DNA of 64,000 bases, taken from assembly GCA_039566865.1 (NCBI GenBank), contig CM076954.1, positions 9,742,001 through 9,806,000 of the forward strand. The letters are read 5' to 3'. Origin of the DNA: Aurelia coerulea. Lineage: Eukaryota > Cnidaria > Scyphozoa > Semaeostomeae > Ulmaridae. Both the position numbers and the translations under genes were made by a program. Within the stretch, counting starts at the first letter, position 1; the number at the start of each line of letters is the position of its first letter. The notes below the pieces were generated by a model. The model did not search any database, had not been told where the DNA came from, and saw only the letters and a list, made by a program, of their open reading frames with translations. Below are positions 1 to 10,650 of this stretch, one piece after another.

Positions 1-1277
1 ACACAAGTGAGTGAGGCTATCGTAAATGGAGGAATAAGGACATAGATAGGTGGATGCCAAGGACTTTTTGAGCGAAAATCTGGCAAGAACGTTTGATGAT
101 TTAGCCAAAAAATTGGTTGCTATGTGGTTGCTAAGGGTTGAAAACACTGATACTACCACTAAATTCATAATTCTAGGCAAAACTGCATACAGAAATCAAT
201 GCAAATGTTATCTAAATGAAAGATTAATAGTGTAGGGATGCATTGGTAGGCAATTTGAAATTTCAGAAATTTGATGGAAAATTGACATTATTTGTAGTGT
301 AACCACCTTAAAGATGACGTCATTGATGAGGTCACGTGACACATAATTGTTCTATTGTTCCTGGAAAAATTAAAGAGACCTTACAAATTATAAGTTCACA
401 ACTGAAAAAGGATACTATCAAAGGATTATGAGGTGATCTGGAATTACATCCATAAGCAGCTTACCTCAAAGTTGGCCCCGACCACTCTGAAAAAAACATT
501 CACCCCCCGGCCCCCTGAATTTTTTTTTCAAAATTTCACACAAATTCACACTTCAAAAGGATAGAAATTAAAAGTCAAAAAACCATTTCCTGGTTCGTTG
601 AACCAATTTGGAGCAGTGCTCAGTTAAGTAGGTGGGGGGGCTGAATGAGCCCCCCCCCCCGTCTGGATAGGGTTAATGGGCTCATTTGTGGTCGAATTGG
701 ACATGAATCGACTGCGTCACAACGTTTCTTCTAGAATCTTCGTTGATCACATGACATCAAAAATAATTAGTGCAAAGGGTTTGTTTTCCTGGTGCTCTGC
801 CAAAAAAGTCTCAGCAAATGCAGTGATCTGATGGTGCGGAGGCGCAGCAACAATACAGCAGTTGGCAACTGATTGCATTCCTGGCATTCTTAGCTGGTTC
901 GCGGAATGCGTTCTTGGTTCATGAGTTAGTTACTGAGTGCGTTACACAACTCCACTCCTACATGTACTCGTTTTACTTCGTACATAAAAATCGAAAATGT
1001 TTCGTCTGAACGATTACAGTAACCTTAAAGTGATGCCCTAAAGTATGATAAAGGGAAATTTATTACGATAAGATGCCTTGATATCAGTGGAAAGACAATA
1101 GATTGTGCTTTCAGATAGGATGCGTCAAATTGATCTAAATAGTATCATTTCCTGCAGTATCTCGAATAAACTTGGAACGATTTTTTCTGAAACGCCCTGT
1201 AGACTTACTCATATAAATTTGAGTAAATCATAATTAGAGAAAATTTAAGTCTTGAGTAAATAACAGTCAGAACCCTA
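1..1277. other. No supported gene
   Basis: No frame here shows a recognisable domain. A 61-codon frame at 50-235 has no motif and no splice context that I can defend. There is a G-run/C-run pair around 633-660 that can form a hairpin. At 1187-1201 the sequence GAAACGCCCTGTA looks like the outer end of a mariner-type terminal repeat, but I could not find a partner end, so it is not called as an element. Confidence 0.4.
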
Positions 1278-1650
1278 CAATATAGGCCAAAATACTTGGG
1301 ACATGTCACAAAATTGCACTACTTCGGATCTTTGATCACATTCTTCCAAACTTATGTTTTTACCTCAATGTTTTAGGAAACATCACGAAGACACTGAAAG
1401 TTGCCTATGTTCCAGCCTATTTTGGCAAGCATTGTCTGAAAATAGTGTTAAACAAATAACTACTGATAACTTGAGAACCCATTGAGATTTTTGTATGACA
1501 TTTCACCACCACTATCTCGAACACATGAAGTGAGTTCACAGTTATTTATGTCGAAATTGGCGTTGTTCTCTAAATTCTCTAAGCACTATCTTGGATGTGG
1601 CAAAGTGTTGCAAAGTTGCTGCGTTTTACACACACATATAGATTTCCCTA

Positions 1651-3095
1651 CAGGGTGTCCTAAAAAAATTCTGCCCCATTTGCCTGCAGATTGAGACAAA
1701 ACGGCAAAATTTTCTCGCCAAGCGTTTACATGATGTTGCTCTTCAGATATTTAATTAAAGTTTGCTACCGGGTGCACCAAAATAAACTATGCACGTTTGG
1801 CAGGCCACGATAAATCGTAAACAGGACCGAGTTTGAAGATTTGTGACTTAATTGTTAGCAGAAAGCCTGAATTAGATTCTAGGATTTTTTGCAAATTTTT
1901 CTGCTTTCAGTTTTTAGAGCTACAAGCGAGTTTCTTAAAATTTTCGTTTTCGAAAACACTGAAAACGATCAAAAAACATCGATCAAGCTTTCTAAAGAAT
2001 CGATATGAATGGACAAAGAGAAAACTTTTTCGTGGTGATTTGGGATTTAGAAATCGACTAATTGTAAGCTGCTTTATCAGAGTTCGTACTATATTGGGAG
2101 AAATGTAATAATATTTTAAGGGTATAAAGGAATGTCTTTTCTTTTGTAATGTCATTGAATTTATGCTTTGGTGCAGGTTGTGTTCCTGTGTCAAAGGGGT
2201 TAAAAAGACAAGCGAGGCCAAGTCATGGGGCCAGCAAGCATGGATTCTTGTTACATTTTGATTTTGTGACTGCTTTTGGGGCGGTACTTTATTGTAACTA
2301 CAACAGAATTTCCCAACAGGCCAATCATTGAAATAACGCTCGTGCAGAAGTTTACAATAATTAATTTCCAAATCTCCAAATCACGCTGAAAATGTTTTCC
2401 CTTTGTCCATTCATGTTGATTCTTTAGAAAATTTGATCAACGTTTTTTGATGGTTTTCAGTGTTTTCGAAAACGAAAATTTTAAGAAACTCGCTTGTAGC
2501 TCTAAAAAGTGAAAACGGAAAAATTTGCAAAAAATCCTAGAATCCAATTCAGGCTTTCTGCTATAGATTAAGTCATAAATCTTCAAAATTGGTCCAGTGT
2601 ACGATTTATCGTGGCCTGCCAAAAATGCATAGTTTATTTTGGCGCACCCGGTACCATCCCCGTAAAAGTTCGTTGGAAAATGATGAAGCTATGACCTTCA
2701 GAAGGCCAAATTTGCCAGTTCTGTCAAACCTGCGGTCTTACTATTTTGCAGTGATAAGTATCTTCACGTGAGGTAAGAAATCATTTCTGTGAGGTCAGAA
2801 ATAGTGGAAATCTCTGAAGATTATCGGAATTTTCACGAGAACTATGACATTGGAGGCTGCTGTTTCTATCGCCGTAAAATAGTAAGACAAAATGGCCGAC
2901 CGCTGGTTTCAGTCATCAGGCAAATTTGGTCTCCTGAAGGCCATAGCTCCATCATTTTTCAACTGATTTTCAAGGGGATTGTAGCAAACTTTAGTTGAAC
3001 ATCTGAAGAGAACCATCATTTAAAAGTTTGGCGAGAATCTTTTGCCTTTTTGTCGCAATCTTCAGACAAACGGGGCACAACTTTTTCACACCCTG
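1651..3095. mobile_element. Mariner-like TA-flanked inverted-repeat element
   Basis: The ends CAGGGTGTCCTAAAAA and the reverse complement of TTTTTCACACCCTG form terminal repeats that remain alignable for about 120 bp on each side. TA dinucleotides flank the element at 1649-1650 and 3096-3097. The interrupted L-B sequence rejoins cleanly across it (compare 39571-39620). No transposase frame is seen. Its centre is occupied by a second inverted-repeat element at 1768-2651. Tc1/mariner assignment rests on the TA duplication and the CAGGGTG end, which is common in that superfamily. Confidence 0.75.
1768..2651. mobile_element. Nested TA-flanked element, CCGGGTGC family
   Basis: The terminal repeats begin CCGGGTGCACCAAAATAAAC and extend for about 200 bp on each side (TGCACGTTTGGCAGGCCAC, GCAGAAAGCCTGAATTAG). 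TA flanks it at 1766-1767 and 2652-2653. A second copy lies at 45124-45726. This copy is about 280 bp longer because of extra sequence near 2095-2365, which shows no recognisable gene. It has no transposase frame and sits within the mariner-like element 1651-3095, so it inserted later. Confidence 0.8.
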
Positions 3096-3292
3096 TATAA
3101 AAAGTGATATTCATAAGGATTCTGAGCTTTCTTCTGCTGTCGTCAGATCGTGTACTCCACTGCTCTTTGAATATGACTTATTCTTGCAAAAAAGGTTTTG
3201 AAGTCATTGTTTGAGATCCAGTTTCTCGTCAATTCTTCGATAATCTGAGACGGCGCTCAACAGAGCAAGGCCCATAATTCTAAGATAAGCCG

Positions 3293-4347
3293 CAGTGGCG
3301 GGGTGGCTATAGTTTTACTGGGGTGGCCAAGTCAATTTTGGCGCCCCTCCTATGTAGTATGTTTCCGTAAACGCTCACTCCTTCGGAGAGGTAGCTCTCT
3401 TCGCGAGCAATGCTCCTCCGCAGAGGACTTAAGGTAGTAGTATCGAATAAAAATGTCCTACAAAATAAAGGTGTCCGCAATGCTCCATGGTATATGTGAT
3501 ATATTTGCAAATGAAAAGAAGTTTTTGCAACTTAACTTTAAGATCTAATGAATATTTTTTGACTGCAAATGCGAGCAATTAATGGAAAAACTCGTCCCAT
3601 TTCCCAGTAAAGTCTCAAAGAAACCTAATTGAAATCAACGGCGTGGCCAGGTCAAGTGGGAGGGTAGGAAAACAAGAAAGTCTGGGGGCGAAGCCACCGG
3701 GAAATTTTTGAGGACACGCCCTCTACTTTGGCTTAGAACGCTTCTAGCAATCCAATGTTAGTGGTCCTAAAATAGAATTTGAGCAGTTTGTAAAAGTTGT
3801 TTATACAATTGAGCATACCCAAGAAAACTTTAGAGCAAACACAAGTTTCTTTGGCTCTTCTTTCTAGGCAAACCTTTGTGCGATCACATTTTCTCTTGTT
3901 TTTTGTCGCAGTTCTGAATGATTCTCACAGAACAACTCTGTGATAGTTTGTCTGGGAAAATTTTTTGAAAAGTCAATCTTTGCTTTGGCTTAGAACGACT
4001 CTCCCAGTCACTATCCAGTCTTTCTTCTTTACCCTTCCCCACCTACACCCAATTACTTTCTCTTCGTTTTTTGAAGAATCTCAAAAACCATCTTTTGATA
4101 TAAGTTGAAGCAAATGCCCCCAATCCCTACGTGTGACCAGGTCACTGACTGAAATGATAATAAAGCCTTTCTTCATTCAGATGATCTTGGAAAGACGTCA
4201 CTGACCCTTTTTTTGTTGAGGAGAGTAAATGTCTTGTGCACAGTCAGCAACAAACAGGCAACATTGGCGCCCCCTGATCTTTATTAGCGCTCCCATTCAG
4301 GGGGGCCATGGCCCCCCTGCCCCCCCCTTCCTGCCACCCCGCCACTG
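3293..4347. mobile_element. Non-autonomous hAT element
   Basis: The element begins CAGTGGCGGGGTGG and ends CCACCCCGCCACTG. It is flanked by the exact 8 bp duplication ATAAGCCG (3285-3292 and 4348-4355). CAGTGGCG ends with 8 bp target duplications are diagnostic of hAT transposons. No transposase frame is present. Inside, near 3677-3730, is a GGGGGCGAAGCC-type hairpin followed by ACACGCCCTCTACTTTGGC, a module shared with elements at 43937-46249 and 51026-52117. It interrupts the Tc1-like copy 1278-4768. Confidence 0.88.
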
Positions 4348-5477
4348 ATAAGCCGTGCTTTGGGGGCAAATTCATTTGATTCCACACTTGAAATTCAGAC
4401 TCTTCCTAACCACATAAAAATCGCCTGGAAGTGGAATATCTCACAGCTCTCCATTTTACAAAGCTTAGAATAGATTTGTCCGGAAAAGTTTCTCATAAAC
4501 TTATTGGAGAGAGAACCGCGAGAAATCATATTTCGCAAACTTAAAAGTGCAAAAACTGACTATTGGCGAATAAAGCTTATTTTGCACATTGTGCGTTAGA
4601 TGAGTTTTGCAGAAAGCAATGGGAAAATTGTGCCGAATGTAATTACATCATAGTTCTGATGGATGAACCACCATTAACCTCTGAAGCTCTCTGGAGTTTA
4701 GCCCACATGTGTGGATATCCGTTCATAGTAAAAGGAATTGTCGGATACAAGTAGATTTGGATTCATAGTACAATAACTGAAGATGCAAAAATTGTGGAGA
4801 CCTTTAATAATTATTCTGCAAATGTAAGAGAGAGTCTATGAATCTCCGAAGACCAGTCACTATCATCACAAACAAATGGGAGAAATGATCCTGTGGAAAA
4901 AGCTATCAAGAAATATGAAAGTCATCCTAGCATCAAGATGATTTGTCGTGAACTGAGCAAATTTGAATTGAAGCCAGTGACTGTCAGTGAGATACTTTTA
5001 CAGATTCAAAAATTAAATTATACAAAGAAGTCATATTGTTGTGAACATTGAAACGAGACTATGATAAGTCCAAAGGAAACTCCCTCGAGAGACACGATTT
5101 AAACATAGTATGGAAAAGAAACTCTCATGAGATATGGTTGTAATAAATTGTAGTATTTTTGGGATTTCCTAGACAAAAGCGTCTAGACTTTGTTTACTGG
5201 ACTTTGAATGGTTTTTTACTATGAATACAAGGGTAGCAGATTTGTATTTGCTATTCGTTTATTTCGTTTGGTTATCTTTGAGATTAATGGATAAAACTAG
5301 AGTCTTCTCTTGGCTATGGACGAGACCTCTGACCAAACACATATTATCCCTTTAACAGCATCCCTGCCAAGATTCTTGAACAAAATGCAGACATGTATTG
5401 CCACCCTTCTCCAGAAAATCTTCACTTCTAATTTTTCAGAATGCTATTTTCCAAAGGATTTGAAAGCTGATGAGATC

Positions 5478-6452
5478 AGCATAGGAATCATTCGTCGTAC
5501 ATAGCCGATTGCTCGTGGCCCATGGTCGAAACCGCCAAAGCCTCATTTTCACGGACCAATCAGACGGCTAAAAAGCGAGGGAGACAAAAGAAACCCGTGA
5601 AGATTTTCCTAAATTTTACCTACCTTCATAAAACGCAACCAGGACAAAAAACTGCTTGAGATTTCCCGAATTTTTTAAAGCAATCTGCTCTCCAGATGTT
5701 TGGGAGTAAAAGTTTGGATGCCGGTTAAAATATCTTCAGGAATGGTGGAGTTATGGCCACAAACAAACCGACAAGGCACTGAACCTTGAACAATGGAGAT
5801 TCTGGCCGGGAGACAATAGTAATAACAATAGTGATTGTTGTAAGAACGACCCGAAAACGCCACAATCTGTGTTTTCAATTGTTCTTTCCATTGTCTTTCG
5901 CTAAATTTTCTTTTATTGAAGATTCAATGCCCCTACGGTTTCTATGTGAATTGAAAAAGTCTACAAAGGCTTGTTCGCGCATTTCAAGTCATGTGGCAAT
6001 ACTCTAGGGAAGTTTCTGTATTGTACTACTTTTTACATTCATGGCAAAAGTTTGCTCGTTGCGAAATAACTTATAAAATTCAAAAGAGGTTTTATCAAGA
6101 GGCTTTATCACCTGACTTGAAGTGGCGTAAACAGGTCTCGACAAGCCTTCGCCGATTTTGTCTATTGGAGAGGCAATAACTCCGCCAATCATGAAGATAT
6201 TTTTACCGGCATCCAAACTTGTACTCCCAAACATCTGGAGAGTAGATTGCTTTAAAAACGTTCGGGAAATCTCAAGCAGTTTTTTGTCCTGGTTGCGTTT
6301 TATGAAAGTAGGTAAAATTTAGGAAAATCTTCACGGGTTTCTTTTGTCTTCTTCGCTTTTTAGCCGTCTGATTGGTCCGTGAAAATGAGGCTTGGCGGTT
6401 TCGACCATGGGCCAGGAGCAATCGGCTATGTACGACGAATGATTCCTATGCT
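5478..6452. mobile_element. Non-autonomous Mutator-like (MULE) element
   Basis: Long terminal inverted repeats of about 270 bp begin AGCATAGGAATCATTCGTCG and end with its complement. The exact 9 bp duplication GATGAGATC flanks it (5469-5477 and 6453-6461). A 9 bp duplication with long terminal repeats is the signature of Mutator-like elements. The 430 bp core (about 5750-6180) has no transposase-like frame. The insertion is in the middle of a LINE reverse transcriptase, so the pre-insertion sequence can be checked against other LINE copies. Confidence 0.85.
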
Positions 6453-6710
6453 GATGAGATCTCGTCTCTTTTCAAAACTCTTGATGCTTTTATCAAGAAA
6501 GACTATAGACCTATAATGGCTTTATTCTCGGTTTCCAAATCTACGAAATGGTCTACGGAGTAAAAGAAAATCTCATGCCCTAACCTTTATTTCTCCTTAT
6601 CTGTGTGGATTTCGAGCGGGCTATGGAACCCAACATGCAGTTGTGTTGTGCAACCAATAGAAACCTATAAAAAATCCTTAGATAAAAGGGGTTTTGCTGG
6701 AGCAATATAC

Positions 6711-7276
6711 TCATGGATGTGTATGTATGTATGTAAGCATTTGCTGGGTAGAATAGAAAAATTACAAGAAATAGATAACATTTACAAGTTTTAAAGCTAA
6801 AAATAGATAAAATACAATGATAATGCACATTAAATAAATACCGTTAAAAACACCCCTAATTGCATAGCATTAAAATATAGGCAGGGATAGCATTAAAAGG
6901 TCATATTGATCTTATTTCCATAATGGTCCCTTTAGCGGTGGTTGCAAAAGAAAAAAGAAAATGATAATAATAAACAACAGATTTTAAAGTGATTTTGGAT
7001 GAAGCATAATTTATTAAGGCCGAATCATGAATGTGAGAGAGGGTGCGTGGTTTTAGTTGAAGCACATATGCGTTGCTTTCTTCTCTCTGTATATTTTGAA
7101 AAAATTGTCCTTGATCTTGTGTTTGAAACAGTTGAAATTTTTTGCAGTTCTTAAATCAGAAGAAAGGCTATTCCATATTTTTGGCCCCAAGTAGGATAGG
7201 CATTTTTTTGGCCAGTGTTACTTTTGCGAAATGGGAGGTTTAATTTGATAAACCTCCCAATTTTGTGTCAAAGTTT
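6711..7276 (-). mobile_element. 5'-truncated LINE tail, nested
   Basis: On the - strand the frame reads YLGPKIWNSLSSDLRTAKN and then FKHKIKDNFF, the usual C-terminal tail of LINE reverse transcriptases, ending near 7050. A 3' untranslated part follows, with CAGGGATAGCATTAAAA on the + strand, ending in a TACA microsatellite at 6715-6735. The 7 bp AATATAC occurs at both edges (6704-6710 and 7277-7283), consistent with target-primed insertion into the + strand LINE. A related tail lies at 47040-47420. Confidence 0.7.
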
Positions 7277-7484
7277 AATATACCTGGATCTGTCAAATAC
7301 TTTTGATTTCTTGAATCACGAGCTTCGGATTGCAAAATTAAATGCTTATGGTTTAAGTCCAAGTGCATCGCAGTTGATTCAAAGCTATCTCTTTCTATAT
7401 TAGACTAAAACCAACAATACTAAAATTACTTGCACTATTCACAACGGGAAAAGACATAACGTCATCGAGTTCCTACTACGAATA

Positions 7485-8513
7485 GAGTAGCGTCGCCCAT
7501 TATGGCCGGTCGCCCATTATGGCCGGCTAGCAAGAGAAATTAAATTTCAGGAGACTGACGACTAGTAACCAAATTGCAATTGCGCGAAACATCTTCGCAG
7601 ACATCTGTTTTATCGTGATTTGACCTTCAATGAAGATTCAGTTCACTTGCATTGAAACCCGACGAGATGGTTTGAGCATATCTCTAATTGATTTTTTCAA
7701 GTATTGCAAATTTCATGATTCTATTTACATTCCTTCCTTCTTTTTCGCTCGCTCGGCACCTTGCGGTTTGAAATTTTTCAAATATGCTTTGATTTTTCAG
7801 AAGTCCTGTCTCTTGATAGGAAATCTGCAATGAAACCAAAGCAAAGTGACTTCTGATTCAGATTTAAGGTTATGAAGTCTGAGTGCTGCTAATTGCTATT
7901 TTCGTCGCCCATTATGCCCATCAGTTTACCAGAGAAGTTTCCAATCACTTCAAAAAATTAAAATGCAACATTTATTAAGAAAAACACCAATTTGGGTTAA
8001 AATCTTACTTACTGACTGGGAAAATTATTGAAACGCAGAAAAACGCAGCATTATATCAATTCTATTTTCATTTTAGAAACTATGCCAAAACTCATCCATT
8101 CAGGCACAAGAGATAAGGCAGGATTTAGAACAACTCGAAGCATGTATTTCAATTGCCAAAACTCGAAGTTTAGGATAATTCTTATTGATATTTTTGGGTT
8201 TAAAGTACCAAGTGATAAACAAAGAACAGTAATTAAAGCTGTTTTTCTTATCAAAACTTTTTACCGGAGAGTAGTGTTCATTGTTTCTCCTGCGGCCATA
8301 ATGGGCGACGCTAGAAGAAAACCACGTTTTTACCCCCTTCTTTAAAATCTTCTCAAATCAGTATAAAGAGTTAACGTAAAAAATCAATACTCTGTGATCT
8401 TTTTCTCCATTAGTTGGTGATATAATCTGGCTATTTGGTTTTATCATTAATTGCTCTTTTTGGATCTAACTCAGAACTTCGCGACGACATGGGCATAATG
8501 GGCGACACCACTC
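7485..8513. mobile_element. TA-flanked element with iterated terminal motif
   Basis: The left end GAGTAGCGTCGCCCATTATG matches the inverted right end (CATAATGGGCGACACCACTC). TA flanks it at 7483-7484 and 8514-8515. The motif GTCGCCCATTATG recurs: twice in tandem at the left, once near 7902, and inverted near 8293 and at the right end. The interior has a 105-codon frame (8028-8345) with no recognisable domain. Tc1/mariner-type by target site only. Confidence 0.6.
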
Positions 8514-8537
8514 TAGTTCTAGCAATTATACAAAATA

Positions 8538-9123
8538 GACGTATTCTTTTTTGTAAGAAACTGCCCATAAGAAACTCAACTCTCAGATCGCCAAAAAGTT
8601 AAGAAATTCCAGTACTGGGAAAATATAACTTAAAGGAATTGAGTCCATATAAATAGCTGAGCGTTAACGCTATCCTGAATTTTGCTGACAAACCGCTGAC
8701 GGCCCTTTGCTATCGCACAATAGTGCTAAAGTCATTAGCAGTGGAGACTAAAGGCTTCTTAATCCTTGCATTATCCTCAGGAATTTCTTTGGTATAATTT
8801 CAATAGTGCTTAAATCACAACTTTTGTTTTATGATTGAAAAGAATTTGATATTGGTCAAGAGAGCGCCATTTATGCCGACTCAGTGCCTTTAAATTACTC
8901 GTAAGGTACTACCTAAATATGATACCTATGAGTGATACCTAAACACTAGAAATGCTTGAAAAGACCTCGTTTTCAAATGTTCACGAGGGATTAGGTAGTG
9001 AACATGAAGATTGTTATGGAACCTCTAAGAAACTCGTATGAAACTCTGAGTACCGAAAATCCGATAATTTTAAGAAACTTTCAGTACAGGCACAAATTCT
9101 TAGTTTCTTATAAAAAATACGTG
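8538..9123 (-). mobile_element. AAGAAAC-family MITE, long subtype
   Basis: The left end GACGTATTCTTTTTTGTAAG and the inverted right end (GTTTCTTATAAAAAATACGT) form terminal repeats. TA flanks the left and TG the right. The interior carries many direct and inverted AAGAAACT words. It aligns in opposite orientation with 31708-32082, sharing AGTACTGAAAGTTTCTT, TCTTCATGTTCACTA and GTGAACATTT. Partial copies lie at about 22655-22990, 47430-47540 and 49000-49144. No coding potential. Confidence 0.65.
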
Positions 9124-9217
9124 TGCAACTTTCTTAATCTAAAATAAAGAAAGAAAAATAAAGTAAAGTAAAGTGAAGGAAATAAATGAAGAAAAATGTA
9201 TGATCGCTGCTGTGTAA

Positions 9218-10112
9218 GACCCCGTTTACACGGAGCCAGTAAAATATTCGAGGGGCCAAATATTTGCACACTTAGTGCTTCCGTCTACACGGGGTCGCTT
9301 TCGACTCATTTTATCCTTTATTTCCCATATTTTCTTGAAACGCACATGCGCACTAGTTGGATATACTTTCTGAAAGAAATTCCTGCAAAATCAATCATTT
9401 TCTCAAAGTCTTCTTAAGAAGTCACAATCAAATTTTCTCAGCACAAATGCCTGAAAGCCAGCAGCAAGGCGCCCGGAAAGGTGCGATAAATGAAAGGATT
9501 CAAGAAGGAGACTGGAAGGGGGTGGATAAAATTTGTTCGTGGACGGAAAAGTACACGGAAGAAGAAACTGTACTTCTGATGAAAGTTGTGCTGGACTACA
9601 CTACAAAGCAGCAAAATGCTCCCTTGGCCTAGACAGGGAGACAATCACGAACAGGTACGAGGAGCTGGAAGAAAAATTGCAAGAAAACTATCCCAGTTTC
9701 CTCCCCCCCCCCCGTTTTTCCGCGAGAGAGATTTGTAGCAAGTCCACTATCTCATTGACTACTGAAGGCTTCCTATAATATATTCATAATGAAATACGAA
9801 GTTATCAAATTTTTTAATGATTTTGCGAGGCTGATTTGGTGCCATAAGCCTTATGGATTTGCCTCATTATCAAAATTGATTCCCTCATTTCTTTATTGGC
9901 CATAAATTTGAGTGGGCAAAAGTGTGTATACGGGGCAGTTCAAAATTATGGCCGGCCAAGTTACAATTCGGTCGCTTTCTCAGGCGTTCAAAAATTTGGT
10001 CACCTAAGCGTGCAAATTTTTGGTCATTTGGCAATTCCCGAGTAGACGGGAAGGCTAAGTGGCCGAATATTTGGCCGCTCGAATATTTAACCGGCCCCAT
10101 GTAAGCGGGGTC
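9218..10112 (+). mobile_element. PIF/Harbinger-like element
   Basis: The ends GACCCCGTTTACACGG and the reverse complement of CATGTAAGCGGGGTC form terminal inverted repeats. They are flanked by TAA at 9215-9217 and 10113-10115, the 3 bp target duplication typical of Harbinger. A broken Myb/SANT-like domain lies inside (9447-9715), which fits because Harbinger elements often encode a Myb-like DNA-binding protein besides the transposase. No DDE transposase is present, so it cannot move by itself. Confidence 0.65.
9447..9715 (+). pseudogene. Myb/SANT-like DNA-binding domain fragment, frameshifted
   Basis: From the ATG at 9447 the frame reads MPESQQQGARKGA, then WTEKYTEEETVLLMKVVLDY, matching the pattern W-x-EE-x-LL-x-V-x-DY of Myb/SANT-like domains attached to transposons. 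A stop follows near 9630, but the expected continuation (GLDRETITNRYEELEEKLQ, the third helix and tail) is in another frame from about 9622. One frameshift therefore separates the two halves of the domain. It lies inside the TIR element 9218-10112. Its partner transposase is absent. I infer a former Harbinger accessory protein; a host MADF/SANT gene fragment is the alternative. Confidence 0.5.
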
Positions 10113-10149
10113 TAAGTGCCTATGTAGCGAAAACAATGACCCCCCTTTT

Positions 10150-10272
10150 GCAGCCAGAACGTTCAGGCGGACAGGGTTCGATCCCAAGTAGAGCCACACC
10201 ACTTGAGCCTCGTGACAAAAAGTCGCGGACTTGATTAGGGTAATTATATCTTCCCTTTTTCTGCAATCCCTG
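10150..10272 (+). repeat. tRNA-derived SINE, partial copy
   Basis: GGGTTCGATCCC at about 10177 is a near-perfect polymerase III B box (GGTTCRANNCC). The sequence after it (CACCACTTGAGCCTCGTGAC, GACTTGATTAGG, TGCAATCCCTGC) matches the copy at 50784-50972 on the other strand. The A-box side is cut off near 10150, so this copy lacks a full promoter. No protein is encoded. Confidence 0.6.
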
Positions 10273-10650
10273 CAGGACGTACTCCCATTTTGGATCAACA
10301 AGCAGGAGTCCAGGCAGAGGGCCGCAGCAAAAATAATAAAAAATAACCTCAAATGGTAGTATATCTTTACAGAAGCCCCAAATGGTAGTTCCAGGAGCAA
10401 AACTAGGTCATTTGGTAGCATCTCGTAATGAAAATATTCTGTAGGTTTTCATTATTTCCCATTGTAAGAACTGATGAAATAATGCAAGAAAACTTCAAAA
10501 TTCATTGATGATTATTGTTGCAACGACTAGTTTTCCACGAGAAGGAGCGTACTGAGTTGAAATCGTATGATTTTTTAGAAATTTTAGAATTTTAGGCCAG
10601 AAATTTTAGAATGCCCTGAAATGGTAGCATGTCCCTGTCTGTCTCTCCCT
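10273..10650 (+). mobile_element. Diverged copy of the CCCGGGGG-TIR element
   Basis: This stretch aligns with the complete element at 48377-48819 through several landmarks. These include CCTCAAATGGTAGTAT, AGAAGCCCCAAATGGTAGTT, the GTAAGAACTGAT region and TACTGAGTTGAAATC. The clean GC-rich ends and the 8 bp duplication of the 48 kb copy are not preserved here. No coding potential. Confidence 0.55.

Larger units (their letters stand above)
1278..4768 (+). mobile_element. Tc1-like L-B element, interrupted copy
   Basis: This is a diverged copy of the L-B unit seen twice at 39139-42192. It starts with CAATATAGGCCAAAATAC after a TA, and the homology runs through GGAAACATCA and TTGTCTGAAAAT to GTAGATTTGGATTCATAG near 4766. 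It is cut by two later insertions (1651-3095 and 3293-4347), whose removal restores collinearity with the 39 kb copies. Compared with those copies it lacks a segment of about 390 bp (equivalent to roughly 40080-40470). Its right terminus is missing; homology stops where the LINE remnant starts. No transposase frame is visible, so it is non-autonomous. Confidence 0.7.
4769..7403 (+). mobile_element. Decayed LINE reverse transcriptase, split by two insertions
   Basis: Pieces of one reverse transcriptase can be read on the + strand. Around 4790-5030 is a pre-RT region (DPVEKAIKKYESHPSIK). Around 5340-5477 are IPAKILEQNAD and FSECYFPKDLKADEIS. From 6500 come KKDYRPI, then FRAGYGTQHAVV, then SLDKRGFAGAI. 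At 7277-7403 is motif A as LDLSNTFD, then NHELRIAKLNAYGLSPSA. Frameshifts and stops break every piece. The MULE 5478-6452 and the LINE tail 6711-7276 both sit inside it, and removing them restores the order. About 280 bp at 5040-5320 is unrecognised. The catalytic YADD part and the 3' end are missing. The order of motifs is typical of LINE RT; the clade is not certain. Confidence 0.7.

Noticed and set aside
8028..8345. 105-codon frame inside the TA-flanked element
   Set aside because: It overlaps the inverted terminal motif at its end and has no transposase-like DD(E/D) residues or any known domain.
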